Shown here: piece by piece, positions 1 to 7,644 of the stretch | Layout of the letters: each line of letters begins with the position of its first letter | Position numbering within the stretch: the first letter of the stretch is position 1 | From: Oryzomicrobium terrae | Lineage (GTDB): Bacteria > Pseudomonadota > Gammaproteobacteria > Burkholderiales > Rhodocyclaceae | NCBI RefSeq assembly: GCF_008274805.1 | Contig: NZ_CP022579.1 | Span: forward strand, 496,001-560,000 | Reading direction: 5' to 3' | DNA: 64,000 nucleotides | The notes under the pieces: generated by a model | Databases searched by the model: none | Seen by the model: the letters and a program-made list of their open reading frames with translations, nothing else | What the model was told of the DNA's origin: nothing | Made by a program: the position numbers and the translations under genes

Positions 1-534
1 ATAGGGAATATCGGTTCCCGGGAAGTGACCGTGCTCAATCCCCGCTTCCGCCGCAATGTCAAGGAGACCGGTACAGTAGCCGAGCTGTAGCCCATCTGTT
101 CCCGGGGCACCATACAACGGATGAGGATGAGCAATTGGCCAAAGGGGGTACTGCTCCCGGAGATCATGAATCCCCAGCCATAGGAGTAAGAGCGCGATCT
201 GATATTCCCCTCGGGAAAAGAAATATCCTGGTCGATGCAGCGGATGAAGGTGTGCTGCAACTTGATTGGATTCACGAGACGAATTTTTGCGACGGAGGGT
301 CAGCCATGGCTGATAGTCAGCACCATGTCCCATGCCGTATCCCTGCTGGATACGTGTGTTGAGCTTGTCCCACGTCATTACACGTCGACGCTTTTTCAAC
401 GTGCTAGTTGGCGTGTCGATGGTGGCCAGCCAGTGCAGCAGCGTTTCTTTTCTGGACGGACTTTCGAGTGCGGCACGTCGATGCTTGTCGACCAATGTGC
501 CGATATCCCGCTCGATCTGCTCAGCAAGTTCCAT
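1..534 (-). CDS. tnsA: TnsA-like transposon endonuclease, N-terminal part, runs off the left edge
   Basis: An uninterrupted minus-strand frame of 178 codons starts at ATG 534-532 and continues past base 1. A GGAGG ribosome site lies 7 bases before this ATG (plus 542-546), which fixes the start. Residues 61-80 read RIQQGYGMGHGADYQPWLTL, the N-terminal signature of TnsA of Tn7 (RIKEGRGQGHGKDYIPWLTV, quoted from memory). It is followed by FSRGEYQIALLLLWLGIHDLREQYPL (residues 106-131), matching the Tn7 stretch that holds the first catalytic acid. E110 is the expected equivalent of Glu63. The later catalytic Asp and Lys lie outside the window. TnsA cuts the 5' ends of the element and works with TnsB and TnsC. 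The first 50 or so residues are an extension not present in Tn7 TnsA. Family assignment is confident; intactness is unknown. Confidence 0.85.
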   Translation of the reverse strand, partial: MELAEQIERDIGTLVDKHRRAALESPSRKETLLHWLATIDTPTSTLKKRRRVMTWDKLNTRIQQGYGMGHGADYQPWLTLRRKNSSRESNQVAAHLHPLHRPGYFFSRGEYQIALLLLWLGIHDLREQYPLWPIAHPHPLYGAPGTDGLQLGYCTGLLDIAAEAGIEHGHFPGTDIPY

Positions 535-579
535 TGGCACGCCTCCGAGTATTCGGTTCGGCTGTTCATGCCGCGATGA

Positions 580-605
580 ACGTCCAATTTCGGACGTAGC
601 TACGT
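580..605. promoter_or_regulatory. Overlapping palindromes upstream of tnsA
   Basis: ACGTCC (580-585) pairs with GGACGT (592-597), and a perfect 12-base palindrome ACGTAGCTACGT occupies 594-605. They sit about 45-70 bp upstream of the tnsA start, between it and the XRE gene. This fits an operator, or part of a transposase-binding transposon end. Neither role can be decided from one copy. Confidence 0.35.
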
Positions 606-728
606 CATCAAAATGGCTTAATCCCTAGCGCCATCGAGCCTGAGAACGAAACAGCGTTGAAACCCTCAGGGGGGGGCATAGTCGCTCCGAGAGTGGCCAC
701 GGTGTAGCTTTACTACTACAAAACAAAA

Positions 729-757
729 ACGGGACAGGTTCACAAGGCCTGTCCCGT
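729..757 (-). terminator. Rho-independent terminator after the XRE gene
   Basis: A perfect 10-bp stem (ACGGGACAGG / CCTGTCCCGT, 9-base loop) starts directly after the stop of the minus-strand XRE gene. It is followed on that strand by a T-rich run (complement of 721-729). It separates the XRE gene from tnsA, so tnsA probably has its own promoter between 535 and 728. Confidence 0.75.
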
Positions 758-758
758 T

Positions 759-1193
759 TCAATTTTTACCTTCTTCTTTTCGGTCCTTATTGCTCATGCG
801 CCGACGAAGGCGCTCTGTGGATGCCGGCTCAACGGCGATTGCCTGCGTGAAATTCAGGGCAACTCGGATCAGTTCGATTTGCGCCGGATGCAGCCGATCT
901 ATCTGCTGTCTCAGTTCATTCACCATCCGATAGACGCTTTCCGGGGCATCAGCGGGAATCACGATGCGACGTTGAGATGCGACGTGCGCCTCTCGGAGTC
1001 GCTTCTCCCACGCCTCGTCCAGATCGAACACGCGTACGGCGCGTTCAAGAAAAACTTCAGGTGGAGGGCCCTTGATCCCGACCTCCAAAGCCGAGATGTA
1101 GGTTTGTTCATAGCCGAGCAGTTCCGCAACTTCGGACTGGCGCAATCTTTTCGTCGCGCGCAGCTCACGTAGCGTCATTGCAAATGGACTCAT
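759..1193 (-). CDS. XRE-family helix-turn-helix regulator
   Basis: 144 residues. Residues 7-60 form an XRE/Cro HTH (LRELRATKRLRQSEVAELLG followed by YEQTYISALEVGIKGP). The rest is a charged helical tail with no recognised domain. The start at 1193 is chosen because AAGGTGGG lies just upstream and the HTH begins a few residues later; the frame also extends upstream to 1262. The gene reads toward tnsA in the same orientation, with a terminator between them. That position suggests a regulator of the transposon genes or of its own operator. The target is inference. No metal-binding motif is seen, so a role in the neighbouring metal cluster is less likely. Confidence 0.75.
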   Translation of the reverse strand: MSPFAMTLRELRATKRLRQSEVAELLGYEQTYISALEVGIKGPPPEVFLERAVRVFDLDEAWEKRLREAHVASQRRIVIPADAPESVYRMVNELRQQIDRLHPAQIELIRVALNFTQAIAVEPASTERLRRRMSNKDRKEEGKN

Positions 1194-1245
1194 CAACCCA
1201 CCTTGGTCGTAATAACATATGACTATAAGTAGGGTAGTAACTTTA

Positions 1246-1258
1246 TTGACATTGTCAA
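1246..1258. promoter_or_regulatory. Inverted repeat TTGACattGTCAA upstream of the XRE gene
   Basis: A 13-base inverted repeat with 5-base arms lies 53-65 bp before the XRE start. On the minus strand its left half reads TTGACA, a perfect -35 hexamer. A -10 candidate (TACCCT, 16-base spacing) is poor. The layout would fit an autoregulatory operator overlapping the promoter. Confidence 0.35.
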
Positions 1259-1425
1259 ACACGCGAGCTGATGCATATTAGGTGCAAGACGAGCCAGATC
1301 GTGGACCGACAGCTACGGTCGAACAGATGCCTCAAGTAGAAGGCAGCGGGCAACGGCAAAGGTCGCTTTATGAACGGCCTTTGTCGTATCTGTATAGGTA
1401 GAGAGGGTAATTGTGGCTGGCACCG

Positions 1426-2826
1426 TCATGACTTTGTGTGGGGTGGAAACGTTAGATCAAACCTAGTAAGGCCGTTTTCTGACGCCACCGTGGCATCTCC
1501 CCCATGGGCGTGCATAATCGACTGAGTTATTGCCAACCCTAGGCCTGTTCCATCTCCTGTGCGTTGCCTTGCCGCATCCCCCCGATAGAAGCGATCGAAA
1601 AGGCGGGGGCGTTGCTCGGGAGGAATGGTGGGGCCGGTGTTCTCAACAGATAGCATCACTCCATCCCCCCCCCATTTGATGCGGACTACCACCGTCCCGC
1701 GCTCGGGGGTATGGCGGATAGCGTTGGACAAGAGGTTGCTAACTGCTCTTCTAAGCATCAACGGATCGCCGATGACAATGCCATCCCCTTCGAGGGAAAG
1801 TTCAATATCCTTCTCCTCGGCGAGGATGTTGTAGAACTCCAATAGAGCCTGAACCTCGACTGCCAAATTTACTTCCTTGCTGTTAAGTGAGATCAAGTCG
1901 TTGTCGGATTTCGCTAGAAAAAGCATGTCTCCGATCATGCGTGAGAGGCGCTCTAACTCTTCCGAATTGGATGCAAGCACGTCCTGATATTTATTGAGCG
2001 TCCTAGTCTTGCTCAGCGTTACCTGAGTCTGCGTAAGCAGATTGCTGACAGGGGTGCGGAGCTCGTGAGCAAGATCGGATGAAAAGTCTGAGAGCCGGCG
2101 GAAAGAGCTTTCCAATCGGGCCAGCATGGCATTCAGGGTTTCTGCCACCTCTGCCAGTTCGAGTGGAAAATCATTTGCCGCAAGCCGCTGATTCAGGCGG
2201 TCGGCGGTAATGGCAGCCGCACTACGCCGGATATCCTGAAGGGGGGCCAATCCTCTCCATGCGGCCAGCCAACCCAAAAAGCCGGTAAGCAATGCAGCCA
2301 ACGCCATGACGGTCCAAAGCGTAGTCCGGAATGACTCCATGAAATGCTCATGCATACGCAGCGAGGTGGCTACTACAGCGATGATGGGGGGAGCATCCGC
2401 AATGCTGGTCTGGATATCTGCCGAAATACCCCGGTATGACATGTTCGCCTCATCCACCCACAGGTAGGGCTGTTGGTGTGCACGTTGCTCAGGGGTCAAG
2501 AGTGCATCAGGTAGCATGGTGCCGCTGGTTAGATAGAGCGGTTTCTTCTCCCCTAGGTAGAGAGCCACCTCAAGACCTGAATGCCCATTCAGTACGTCAT
2601 TGAGTTTGTGCGGAAGCTCGTTGAGCTCTTTCTGGGTTTTGATGTCACTTAGCGCATGTTTGAGAAACTCTAATTTCCCCGTAAGGACCTCCGTATCCAT
2701 CTCCTCGAAGTGTTTCTCCACCAGGGTGCCAATGAGCAATCCTAGAAGCAGGAGAACGATCGTTGAGACGGTGGCAAAGAGCAGCGTCAGGCGAAAGGTG
2801 AGAGATTTTGGCGCGAGGAAGATCAC
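1426..2826 (-). CDS. cusS: Heavy-metal sensor histidine kinase (CusS/CopS type)
   Basis: 466 residues, the usual CusS length. TM1 is at about residues 12-35, a periplasmic sensor loop at 36-165, TM2 at 168-190, then a HAMP linker and a HisKA domain with the phosphorylated His in DLAHELRTP (H254). The ATPase domain has the N box ([10 protein letters not shown]) and the G box ([10 protein letters not shown]). It starts with GTG at 2826-2824, overlapping the cusR stop by four bases (GTGA), so the pair is translationally coupled. By family it senses periplasmic Cu(I) or Ag(I) and phosphorylates CusR. The exact metal cannot be read from the sequence. A periplasmic loop with several His and Met residues (around 117-165) is consistent with this. 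Confidence 0.9.
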   Translation of the reverse strand: MIFLAPKSLTFRLTLLFATVSTIVLLLLGLLIGTLVEKHFEEMDTEVLTGKLEFLKHALSDIKTQKELNELPHKLNDVLNGHSGLEVALYLGEKKPLYLTSGTMLPDALLTPEQRAHQQPYLWVDEANMSYRGISADIQTSIADAPPIIAVVATSLRMHEHFMESFRTTLWTVMALAALLTGFLGWLAAWRGLAPLQDIRRSAAAITADRLNQRLAANDFPLELAEVAETLNAMLARLESSFRRLSDFSSDLAHELRTPVSNLLTQTQVTLSKTRTLNKYQDVLASNSEELERLSRMIGDMLFLAKSDNDLISLNSKEVNLAVEVQALLEFYNILAEEKDIELSLEGDGIVIGDPLMLRRAVSNLLSNAIRHTPERGTVVVRIKWGGDGVMLSVENTGPTIPPEQRPRLFDRFYRGDAARQRTGDGTGLGLAITQSIMHAHGGDATVASENGLTRFDLTFPPHTKS

Positions 2827-3500
2827 TCGACGCTCTCCAGAACGTAGCCCATGCCGCGCACTGTCCGGATCAGCTTCAGAGGGAAATCGTCATCTACCTT
2901 GGCCCGGAGGCGCCGTACAGCAACCTCGATCACGTTGGTGTCGCTGTCGAAATTCATGTCCCACACCTGGGAGGCGATCAGAGATCGACTTAGTACTTCC
3001 CCCTGCCGGCGCAGCAGCAATTCAAGGAGCGCAAATTCCTTGGCCGTCAGATCGATCTTCTGCCCACCCCGGACCACGCGTCGGCGTATCAAATCCAATT
3101 CCAGATCGGCGGCTTTGAGTATTTCCGCCTCCCTGTTCTTACTCCCACGCCGGAGCAGGGTTCGAACTCGGGCCAGCAGTTCAGAGAAGGCAAAAGGCTT
3201 CACCAAGTAGTCATCAGCACCTAGCTCCAGACCCTTGACCCGGTCGGCGATCTCATCGCGGGCAGTCAGGAACAATACCGGCATTTCCTTGTTTGCACGG
3301 CGGGCCCCTTGCAAGATTTGCCATCCGTCAATCCCAGGCAGCATGACGTCAAGAATGATCAAGTCATACGTCCCCGTCAGCACCAGGTGCAAACCATCAA
3401 GACCGTCACGCGCCAAGTCCACGATAAACCCTGCCTCCACCAGACCTTGGCGGAGATAGTCACCGGTCTTCAACTCGTCTTCGACCACTAGCACTTTCAT
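2823..3500 (-). CDS. cusR: Heavy-metal response regulator (CusR/CopR type)
   Basis: 225 residues, OmpR/PhoB family. The receiver domain (1-120) has acidic residues in VVEDE, the phospho-acceptor D51 in [10 protein letters not shown] and the conserved Lys in DDYLVKPF. The C-terminal winged helix ends in the typical [11 protein letters not shown]. It is transcribed divergently from the cytochrome c gene at 3650, and a symmetric 18-base box lies in the 149-bp gap. Similar boxes occur before the CusF gene and before the small-peptide gene at 13659, so this protein probably controls the whole island. It is the first gene of the cusRS operon. Confidence 0.93.
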   Translation of the reverse strand: MKVLVVEDELKTGDYLRQGLVEAGFIVDLARDGLDGLHLVLTGTYDLIILDVMLPGIDGWQILQGARRANKEMPVLFLTARDEIADRVKGLELGADDYLVKPFAFSELLARVRTLLRRGSKNREAEILKAADLELDLIRRRVVRGGQKIDLTAKEFALLELLLRRQGEVLSRSLIASQVWDMNFDSDTNVIEVAVRRLRAKVDDDFPLKLIRTVRGMGYVLESVE

Positions 3501-3564
3501 AGCCGCACTGCCTTCACTGAACCCAAAGCCTCATTGTCCGTTTTCATATCCGCGCTAGGGACTA

Positions 3565-3582
3565 GATTACGTAAATGTAATC
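3565..3582. promoter_or_regulatory. Putative CusR/CopR box 1 (cusR / cytochrome c divergent region)
   Basis: GATTACGTAAATGTAATC: arms GATTAC and GTAATC form an exact inverted repeat around a 6-base centre. It lies 65 bp before cusR and 68 bp before the cytochrome gene, where it could serve both promoters. Nearly the same 18 bases recur at 4301 and 13543. Confidence 0.7.
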
Positions 3583-3649
3583 CTGCGGTCAGTTCTCCGT
3601 TAATCCCCCTACGGACAATACCCAGGCTTAGGTAAAACGAGAGGTTGCG

Positions 3650-4279
3650 ATGCGGCAGGTGATCGTGGGGATAGTGCTGGGGCTGGGATTGGTATTGGCA
3701 GCGGTTATCGGCGTCGTATGGAGTGGGAGGCTCAACGTGTCAGCGGACGAACCGCACCCATATCCCGTGCTTCGTTTTATTACCTGGGCACGTGAGCGCT
3801 CCATCGCAAAGCATGCTGCCGACATCGTTCTGCCTGAGGATTTGTCGGACCATGAGCGCATACGGCGTGGTGCCGGCAACTATGATGCGATGTGTGTGGA
3901 GTGTCACCTTCGACCGGGGATGGCATCCAGTGAAATCCGTCGGGGTTTATCCCCCCAGCCCCCGGAACTGGGCTCGCTTGCGCAGGTCGCAACTGGTGAT
4001 TCCGGAGTTCAGCGCCAGTTTTGGATCATCAAACACGGCATCGTGGGGTCGGCGATGCCCGCCTGGTCTAAGGGAGGTATTGGTGATGAGTCGATCTGGG
4101 ATCTCGTGGCGTTCCTCAACGCCTTGCCCACACTCAGCCCCTTCCAGTATCGGCAGCTGGTCTCGGCCAGTGATGGGCACACCCACTCAGGTGCAGATGC
4201 GCATCAGCATGCCCCCCTCGCCCCAGAGGACCATGGCCGCCATGACCCCCCCCACCCCAACGCTCATCACGCGCATTAG
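3650..4279 (+). CDS. Membrane-anchored c-type cytochrome with His-rich tail
   Basis: 209 residues. An N-terminal hydrophobic segment (4-24) serves as signal or anchor. The single haem site is CVECH (C82-H86), and M136 in GSAMPAW is the likely distal ligand. The last 35 residues contain about ten His plus Asp/Glu, a plausible periplasmic metal-binding tail. It is the first gene of the plus-strand metal cluster, directly behind the CusR box. Cytochromes are not part of the classical cus/sil operons, so its role here is unknown. Electron transfer linked to copper redox state is only a guess. The haem fold is certain; function is not. Confidence 0.85.
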   Translation: MRQVIVGIVLGLGLVLAAVIGVVWSGRLNVSADEPHPYPVLRFITWARERSIAKHAADIVLPEDLSDHERIRRGAGNYDAMCVECHLRPGMASSEIRRGLSPQPPELGSLAQVATGDSGVQRQFWIIKHGIVGSAMPAWSKGGIGDESIWDLVAFLNALPTLSPFQYRQLVSASDGHTHSGADAHQHAPLAPEDHGRHDPPHPNAHHAH

Positions 4280-4300
4280 GGCCAATTCAATCAGGGCGAA

Positions 4301-4318
4301 GATTACAGAAATGTAATC
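4301..4318. promoter_or_regulatory. Putative CusR/CopR box 2 (before cusF)
   Basis: GATTACAGAAATGTAATC, arms GATTAC/GTAATC, lies 70 bp before the CusF start and 22 bp after the cytochrome stop. It differs from box 1 only at two central positions. It implies a second CusR-dependent promoter for cusF-cusCBA rather than simple readthrough from the cytochrome gene. Confidence 0.72.
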
Positions 4319-4388
4319 CATGCGTCAGCCTGTTGTTTGGATGCCGCCTCCAGAATTCGTGGACCCTTTTCTCATCCTGGAGTTGTCC

Positions 4389-4724
4389 ATGAAGCGCCTC
4401 TTCGCTACCTCCCTTTTCGCATTGGCGTCGGTCGCCGCATTTAACCCCGCACTTGCAGCTGAGCATGGCGATCACGGGATGATGCACTCCCAAGGTACGG
4501 GACAAACCCTGGCTGACGCCACGGTAAAGAAGGTCGACCAGGCCGCAGGGAAGATCACCTTGTCTCATGGCCCGCTACCCAACGGCATGCCGGCGATGAC
4601 TATGTCGTTCCGTTTGAAAGATCCCTCCTGGGCCAACAAGGTGAAAGAAGGGCAAAAAGTCCGCTTTGCCTCGGCTCAGATCGATGGCGCCATGACGGTT
4701 ACTCGGCTGGAACCCGCTAACTAA
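4389..4724 (+). CDS. cusF: Periplasmic copper/silver chaperone, CusF type
   Basis: 111 residues: a signal peptide cut after AALA (about residue 24), a His/Met-rich linker (EHGDHGMMHS) and the CusF OB-fold. Metal ligands are visible as H60, M70 and M72 (LSHG and MPAMTM). The position of the E. coli capping Trp44 carries M67 in a loop one residue shorter. The start is chosen at the ATG with TGGAG 8 bases upstream and a signal peptide right behind it. By family it hands Cu(I)/Ag(I) to the CusCBA efflux complex encoded next. A CusF domain that keeps the Trp is also fused to CusB downstream. Confidence 0.88.
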   Translation: MKRLFATSLFALASVAAFNPALAAEHGDHGMMHSQGTGQTLADATVKKVDQAAGKITLSHGPLPNGMPAMTMSFRLKDPSWANKVKEGQKVRFASAQIDGAMTVTRLEPAN

Positions 4725-4759
4725 TGTTCCCGCGCTGCCCGGTGATTCAAGGAAGAAAA

Positions 4760-6028
4760 ATGAAAACCACTGTTCGTCCCCTGGCTCTGGCTGTACTGGT
4801 GAGTTTCTGGTGGGCTGCCGCCCAGGCAGAAAGCCAGCCGCCGGGTGCTAGTGTCGATAGCCTGCTGGCCATCGCGAAGGAACAGAACCCTGAATACGCC
4901 GGGTTCCGCTATGAGGCGGAGGCTGCGACAGAGCGAGTGGTACCGGCAGGGGCCTTGCCGGATCCCAAGCTGCGGAGCGAGTTTCGGGATATCACCCGGA
5001 TGGGTGAGCAAAATGCCACGCTTGCACCGACCCGGGTTGGCAGTACCCGGTACCTCCTGATGCAGGATGTCCCCTGGTTCGGTAAGCGCGATCTGAGGCG
5101 GGAAATTGCCGAGCTTGAGGCACAAGGAGCCCAAGGGCGTGCGCTCGGTAGCTGGACGGAAATATCGACTAAGGTCAAAACGCTATACGCCCAGTTGTAC
5201 TACCTCAGCCGCAACGAGCGACTGACTCGGGAAATCCTGGATTTGATGGTCCGTCTGGAGAAAGTAGCCCAGGTTCGATATGCCGGAGGACTTGCGGCCC
5301 AGCAGGATGTCGTCCGGGCTCAGGTCGAACAGACGGGTATGCGCAACGAACTGGTAGCGCTGGCTAGTGAACGCCGCCAGCTTCAAGCTCGCCTAAACGC
5401 CCTACTTGGCCGGCCAGCCATTGCTCCGCTGGCCGAACCGGAGGCTCTGCGCAAGCTTCCCGCACCAGCCAAGCTTGAATACGCCGCTCTGGAAGATCGG
5501 GTAAGGGGGAGGAATCCTTTGCTCTATGCCGCTAATTCGCAGGTCCAGGCGGCTGAAAAATCCCGAGAGTTGACCTACAAGAACCGCTACCCGGACTTCA
5601 CCCTGGGGGTATCGCCCATCCAATATCAGAACGCGGTCAAGGAATGGGAGGTTATGGTCGAACTCAACATCCCCCTGCAGCAATCGTCCCGACGTGCCCA
5701 GGAGCGGGAAGCAGAGGCCATGCTGACCTCGGCCAAGCTGAAACGGGACGCCACTGCCAACCAGGTGCTTGCCGACCTGGCTGAAAACTTATCGGGTATC
5801 GACGCAGCCCGCCAAACGGAAACCCTAGTCAACGACAGCCTGTTGCCACAAGCCCAGCTGACCTATCAAGCCGCACTTGCCGGGTACGAGACCGGGAAAG
5901 TCGATTTCGCCACGCTCCTCGACGCACAGCGACAGATTCGCGTGGCGAAACAGAATCAGATCAAGGCCCAAGCGGACGGCCAAGTCCGCCTGGCAGAAAT
6001 CGAGCGTCTTTTGGGAGAGGGGTTATGA
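4760..6028 (+). CDS. cusC: Outer-membrane efflux channel, TolC/CusC family
   Basis: 422 residues with a signal peptide (to about AAAQA, residue 24) and two OEP repeats with long alpha-helical stretches. QDVPWFGKRD is typical of metal-type TolC proteins. The start at 4760 follows AAGGAAG; an earlier in-frame ATG at 4724 overlaps the cusF stop and lacks a leader. No lipobox is seen, unlike E. coli CusC. It forms the outer-membrane duct of the tripartite pump and overlaps cusB by four bases (ATGA). Confidence 0.9.
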   Translation: MKTTVRPLALAVLVSFWWAAAQAESQPPGASVDSLLAIAKEQNPEYAGFRYEAEAATERVVPAGALPDPKLRSEFRDITRMGEQNATLAPTRVGSTRYLLMQDVPWFGKRDLRREIAELEAQGAQGRALGSWTEISTKVKTLYAQLYYLSRNERLTREILDLMVRLEKVAQVRYAGGLAAQQDVVRAQVEQTGMRNELVALASERRQLQARLNALLGRPAIAPLAEPEALRKLPAPAKLEYAALEDRVRGRNPLLYAANSQVQAAEKSRELTYKNRYPDFTLGVSPIQYQNAVKEWEVMVELNIPLQQSSRRAQEREAEAMLTSAKLKRDATANQVLADLAENLSGIDAARQTETLVNDSLLPQAQLTYQAALAGYETGKVDFATLLDAQRQIRVAKQNQIKAQADGQVRLAEIERLLGEGL

Positions 6029-7632
6029 AGCAAGGGGGCAAGCTGGTTGCCGGCGTGCTTACAGTTGCCGTATTGGCTGCTGCGACCGGCTATTGGGTTG
6101 GTGCACGCAACATGACTGACCACGAAATCGCCGCCGTTGGCCAAGCAGGGGGTGCTGCCGGAGAGTCCAAATCACGCAAGGTCCTCTATTACCGCAATCC
6201 CATGGGACTGCCAGATACCTCGCCTGTGCCGAAAAAAGACCCCATGGGGATGGACTACATCCCGGTCTATGAAGGTGAGCAGGATGAGGAACCCTCTGGT
6301 GCCAACCAGATACGGATCAGTACGGAGAAGATCCAGAAGCTGGGCGTGCGCACCGAGCCGGCGACATTGCGCACCCTGGAACGCTCGATCCGGGCAGCCG
6401 GACGCATCGAGCCGGATGAGCGACGTCTTTATGCCATAACCCCAAAATTCGAAGGTTATGTCGAGCGCCTCCATGTCAGCACGACGGGGCAGCCGGTCGC
6501 CAAAGGCCAGCCCCTGTTCGAGGTCTACAGCCCTGAGCTCGTCTCGGCACAACGGGAATATGCCATTGCCGCGCAAGGCGTTCAGGCGCTGAAGGAGGCA
6601 AGTGCGGAGACGCAGGCCGGAATGAAACAGCTGGCGGAATCGAGCTTGCTACGCCTTCGCAACTGGGATGTCTCGGAAGAGCAGATCAAGGCCCTGAGCA
6701 AATCCGGCGAGGTACGACGGACGCTTACTTTTCGTGCGCCAGTCGGCGGAATCGTGACAGAAAAGAAAGCTGTGCAAGGCATGCGTTTCATGCCGGGCGA
6801 GGCTCTCTATCAGGTCGCCGATCTGTCGTCGGTCTGGGTCGTGGCCGACGTGTTCGAGCAGGATATTGGACAAATCACGCAAGGTGCAAAAGCGAAGGTT
6901 CGGATTAATTCCTATCCGGACAAAACCTTCGAAGGCTCCATCACCTACGTTTATCCCACTCTCAAGGCGGAAACCCGCACAGTACCGGTACGGATTGAGT
7001 TGCCCAACCCGGGCATCCTGCTCAAGCCCGGTATGTTCGCGCAGGTTGAATTGCCGGCTGCTGGCAACTCAGCCAAAACAGCGGTGGTGACAGTCCCACT
7101 CTCTGCCGTGATTGACAGCGGTGTGCGCCAGATCGTCCTGGTTGAAGCCAAGGAAGGGCGTTTTGAACCACGCGAGGTCAAGCTTGGCAATCGTGGTAAC
7201 GATTTTGTCGAGGTTCGCGAAGGCGTTAAGGAAGGGGAGCGCGTTGTCGTTGCCGCCAACTTCCTGATCGATGCAGAAAGCAACCTGAAGGCGGCGGTCG
7301 GCAACTTCGGTCACGCGAGCCATGGCGATGCAGGCAAATCCCAAGGTGCTGCATCAACGGGCCATCACGCTACGGGCACCGTAGAAGAGATCGATATGAA
7401 GGCTGGAACGGCCAGTGTTAGCCACGGTCCGGTCGAGTCGCTCAAGTGGCCAGCCATGACCATGGAGTTCAAAGTGGCCAATGACGCCCTGCTCCAAACG
7501 CTACGTCCTGGCGCAAACATCATCTTCGAGTTTGTCGAGCGGGGGCCAGGCGAATGGGTCATCACCTCAGCCAAGCCGGCAGGCAGCAATACGGTTGGAA
7601 CTGCTCCCGCCTCTGCCCATCGCGGCCACTGA
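6025..7632 (+). CDS. cusB: RND periplasmic adaptor with HMBD and fused CusF domain
   Basis: 535 residues, longer than the roughly 400 of E. coli CusB. An N-terminal anchor (6-26) is followed by a heavy-metal-binding domain at about 52-85 (YYRNPMGLPDTS, KKDPMGMDYIPVY), then the barrel, hairpin and lipoyl parts of a membrane-fusion protein. A His-rich linker (NFGHASHGDAG, TGHHATG) precedes a C-terminal CusF domain at about 451-517. The CusF domain has the full ligand set H467, W475, M478 and M480, at the same spacing as E. coli CusF. It links CusA to CusC and passes metal to the pump. It overlaps the cusC stop (ATGA). Confidence 0.92.
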   Translation: MKQGGKLVAGVLTVAVLAAATGYWVGARNMTDHEIAAVGQAGGAAGESKSRKVLYYRNPMGLPDTSPVPKKDPMGMDYIPVYEGEQDEEPSGANQIRISTEKIQKLGVRTEPATLRTLERSIRAAGRIEPDERRLYAITPKFEGYVERLHVSTTGQPVAKGQPLFEVYSPELVSAQREYAIAAQGVQALKEASAETQAGMKQLAESSLLRLRNWDVSEEQIKALSKSGEVRRTLTFRAPVGGIVTEKKAVQGMRFMPGEALYQVADLSSVWVVADVFEQDIGQITQGAKAKVRINSYPDKTFEGSITYVYPTLKAETRTVPVRIELPNPGILLKPGMFAQVELPAAGNSAKTAVVTVPLSAVIDSGVRQIVLVEAKEGRFEPREVKLGNRGNDFVEVREGVKEGERVVVAANFLIDAESNLKAAVGNFGHASHGDAGKSQGAASTGHHATGTVEEIDMKAGTASVSHGPVESLKWPAMTMEFKVANDALLQTLRPGANIIFEFVERGPGEWVITSAKPAGSNTVGTAPASAHRGH

Positions 7633-7644
7633 CGGGAATCCGCC

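Noticed and set aside
1-90. Plus-strand frame ending in TAG at 90, read as the end of an upstream gene
   Set aside because: The opposite strand codes for TnsA over the same bases, and the 29-residue plus peptide has no recognisable features.
135-628. Several overlapping plus-strand open frames at 135-628
   Set aside because: They lie antisense to the tnsA frame, which has a ribosome site and family motifs; the plus frames show none.
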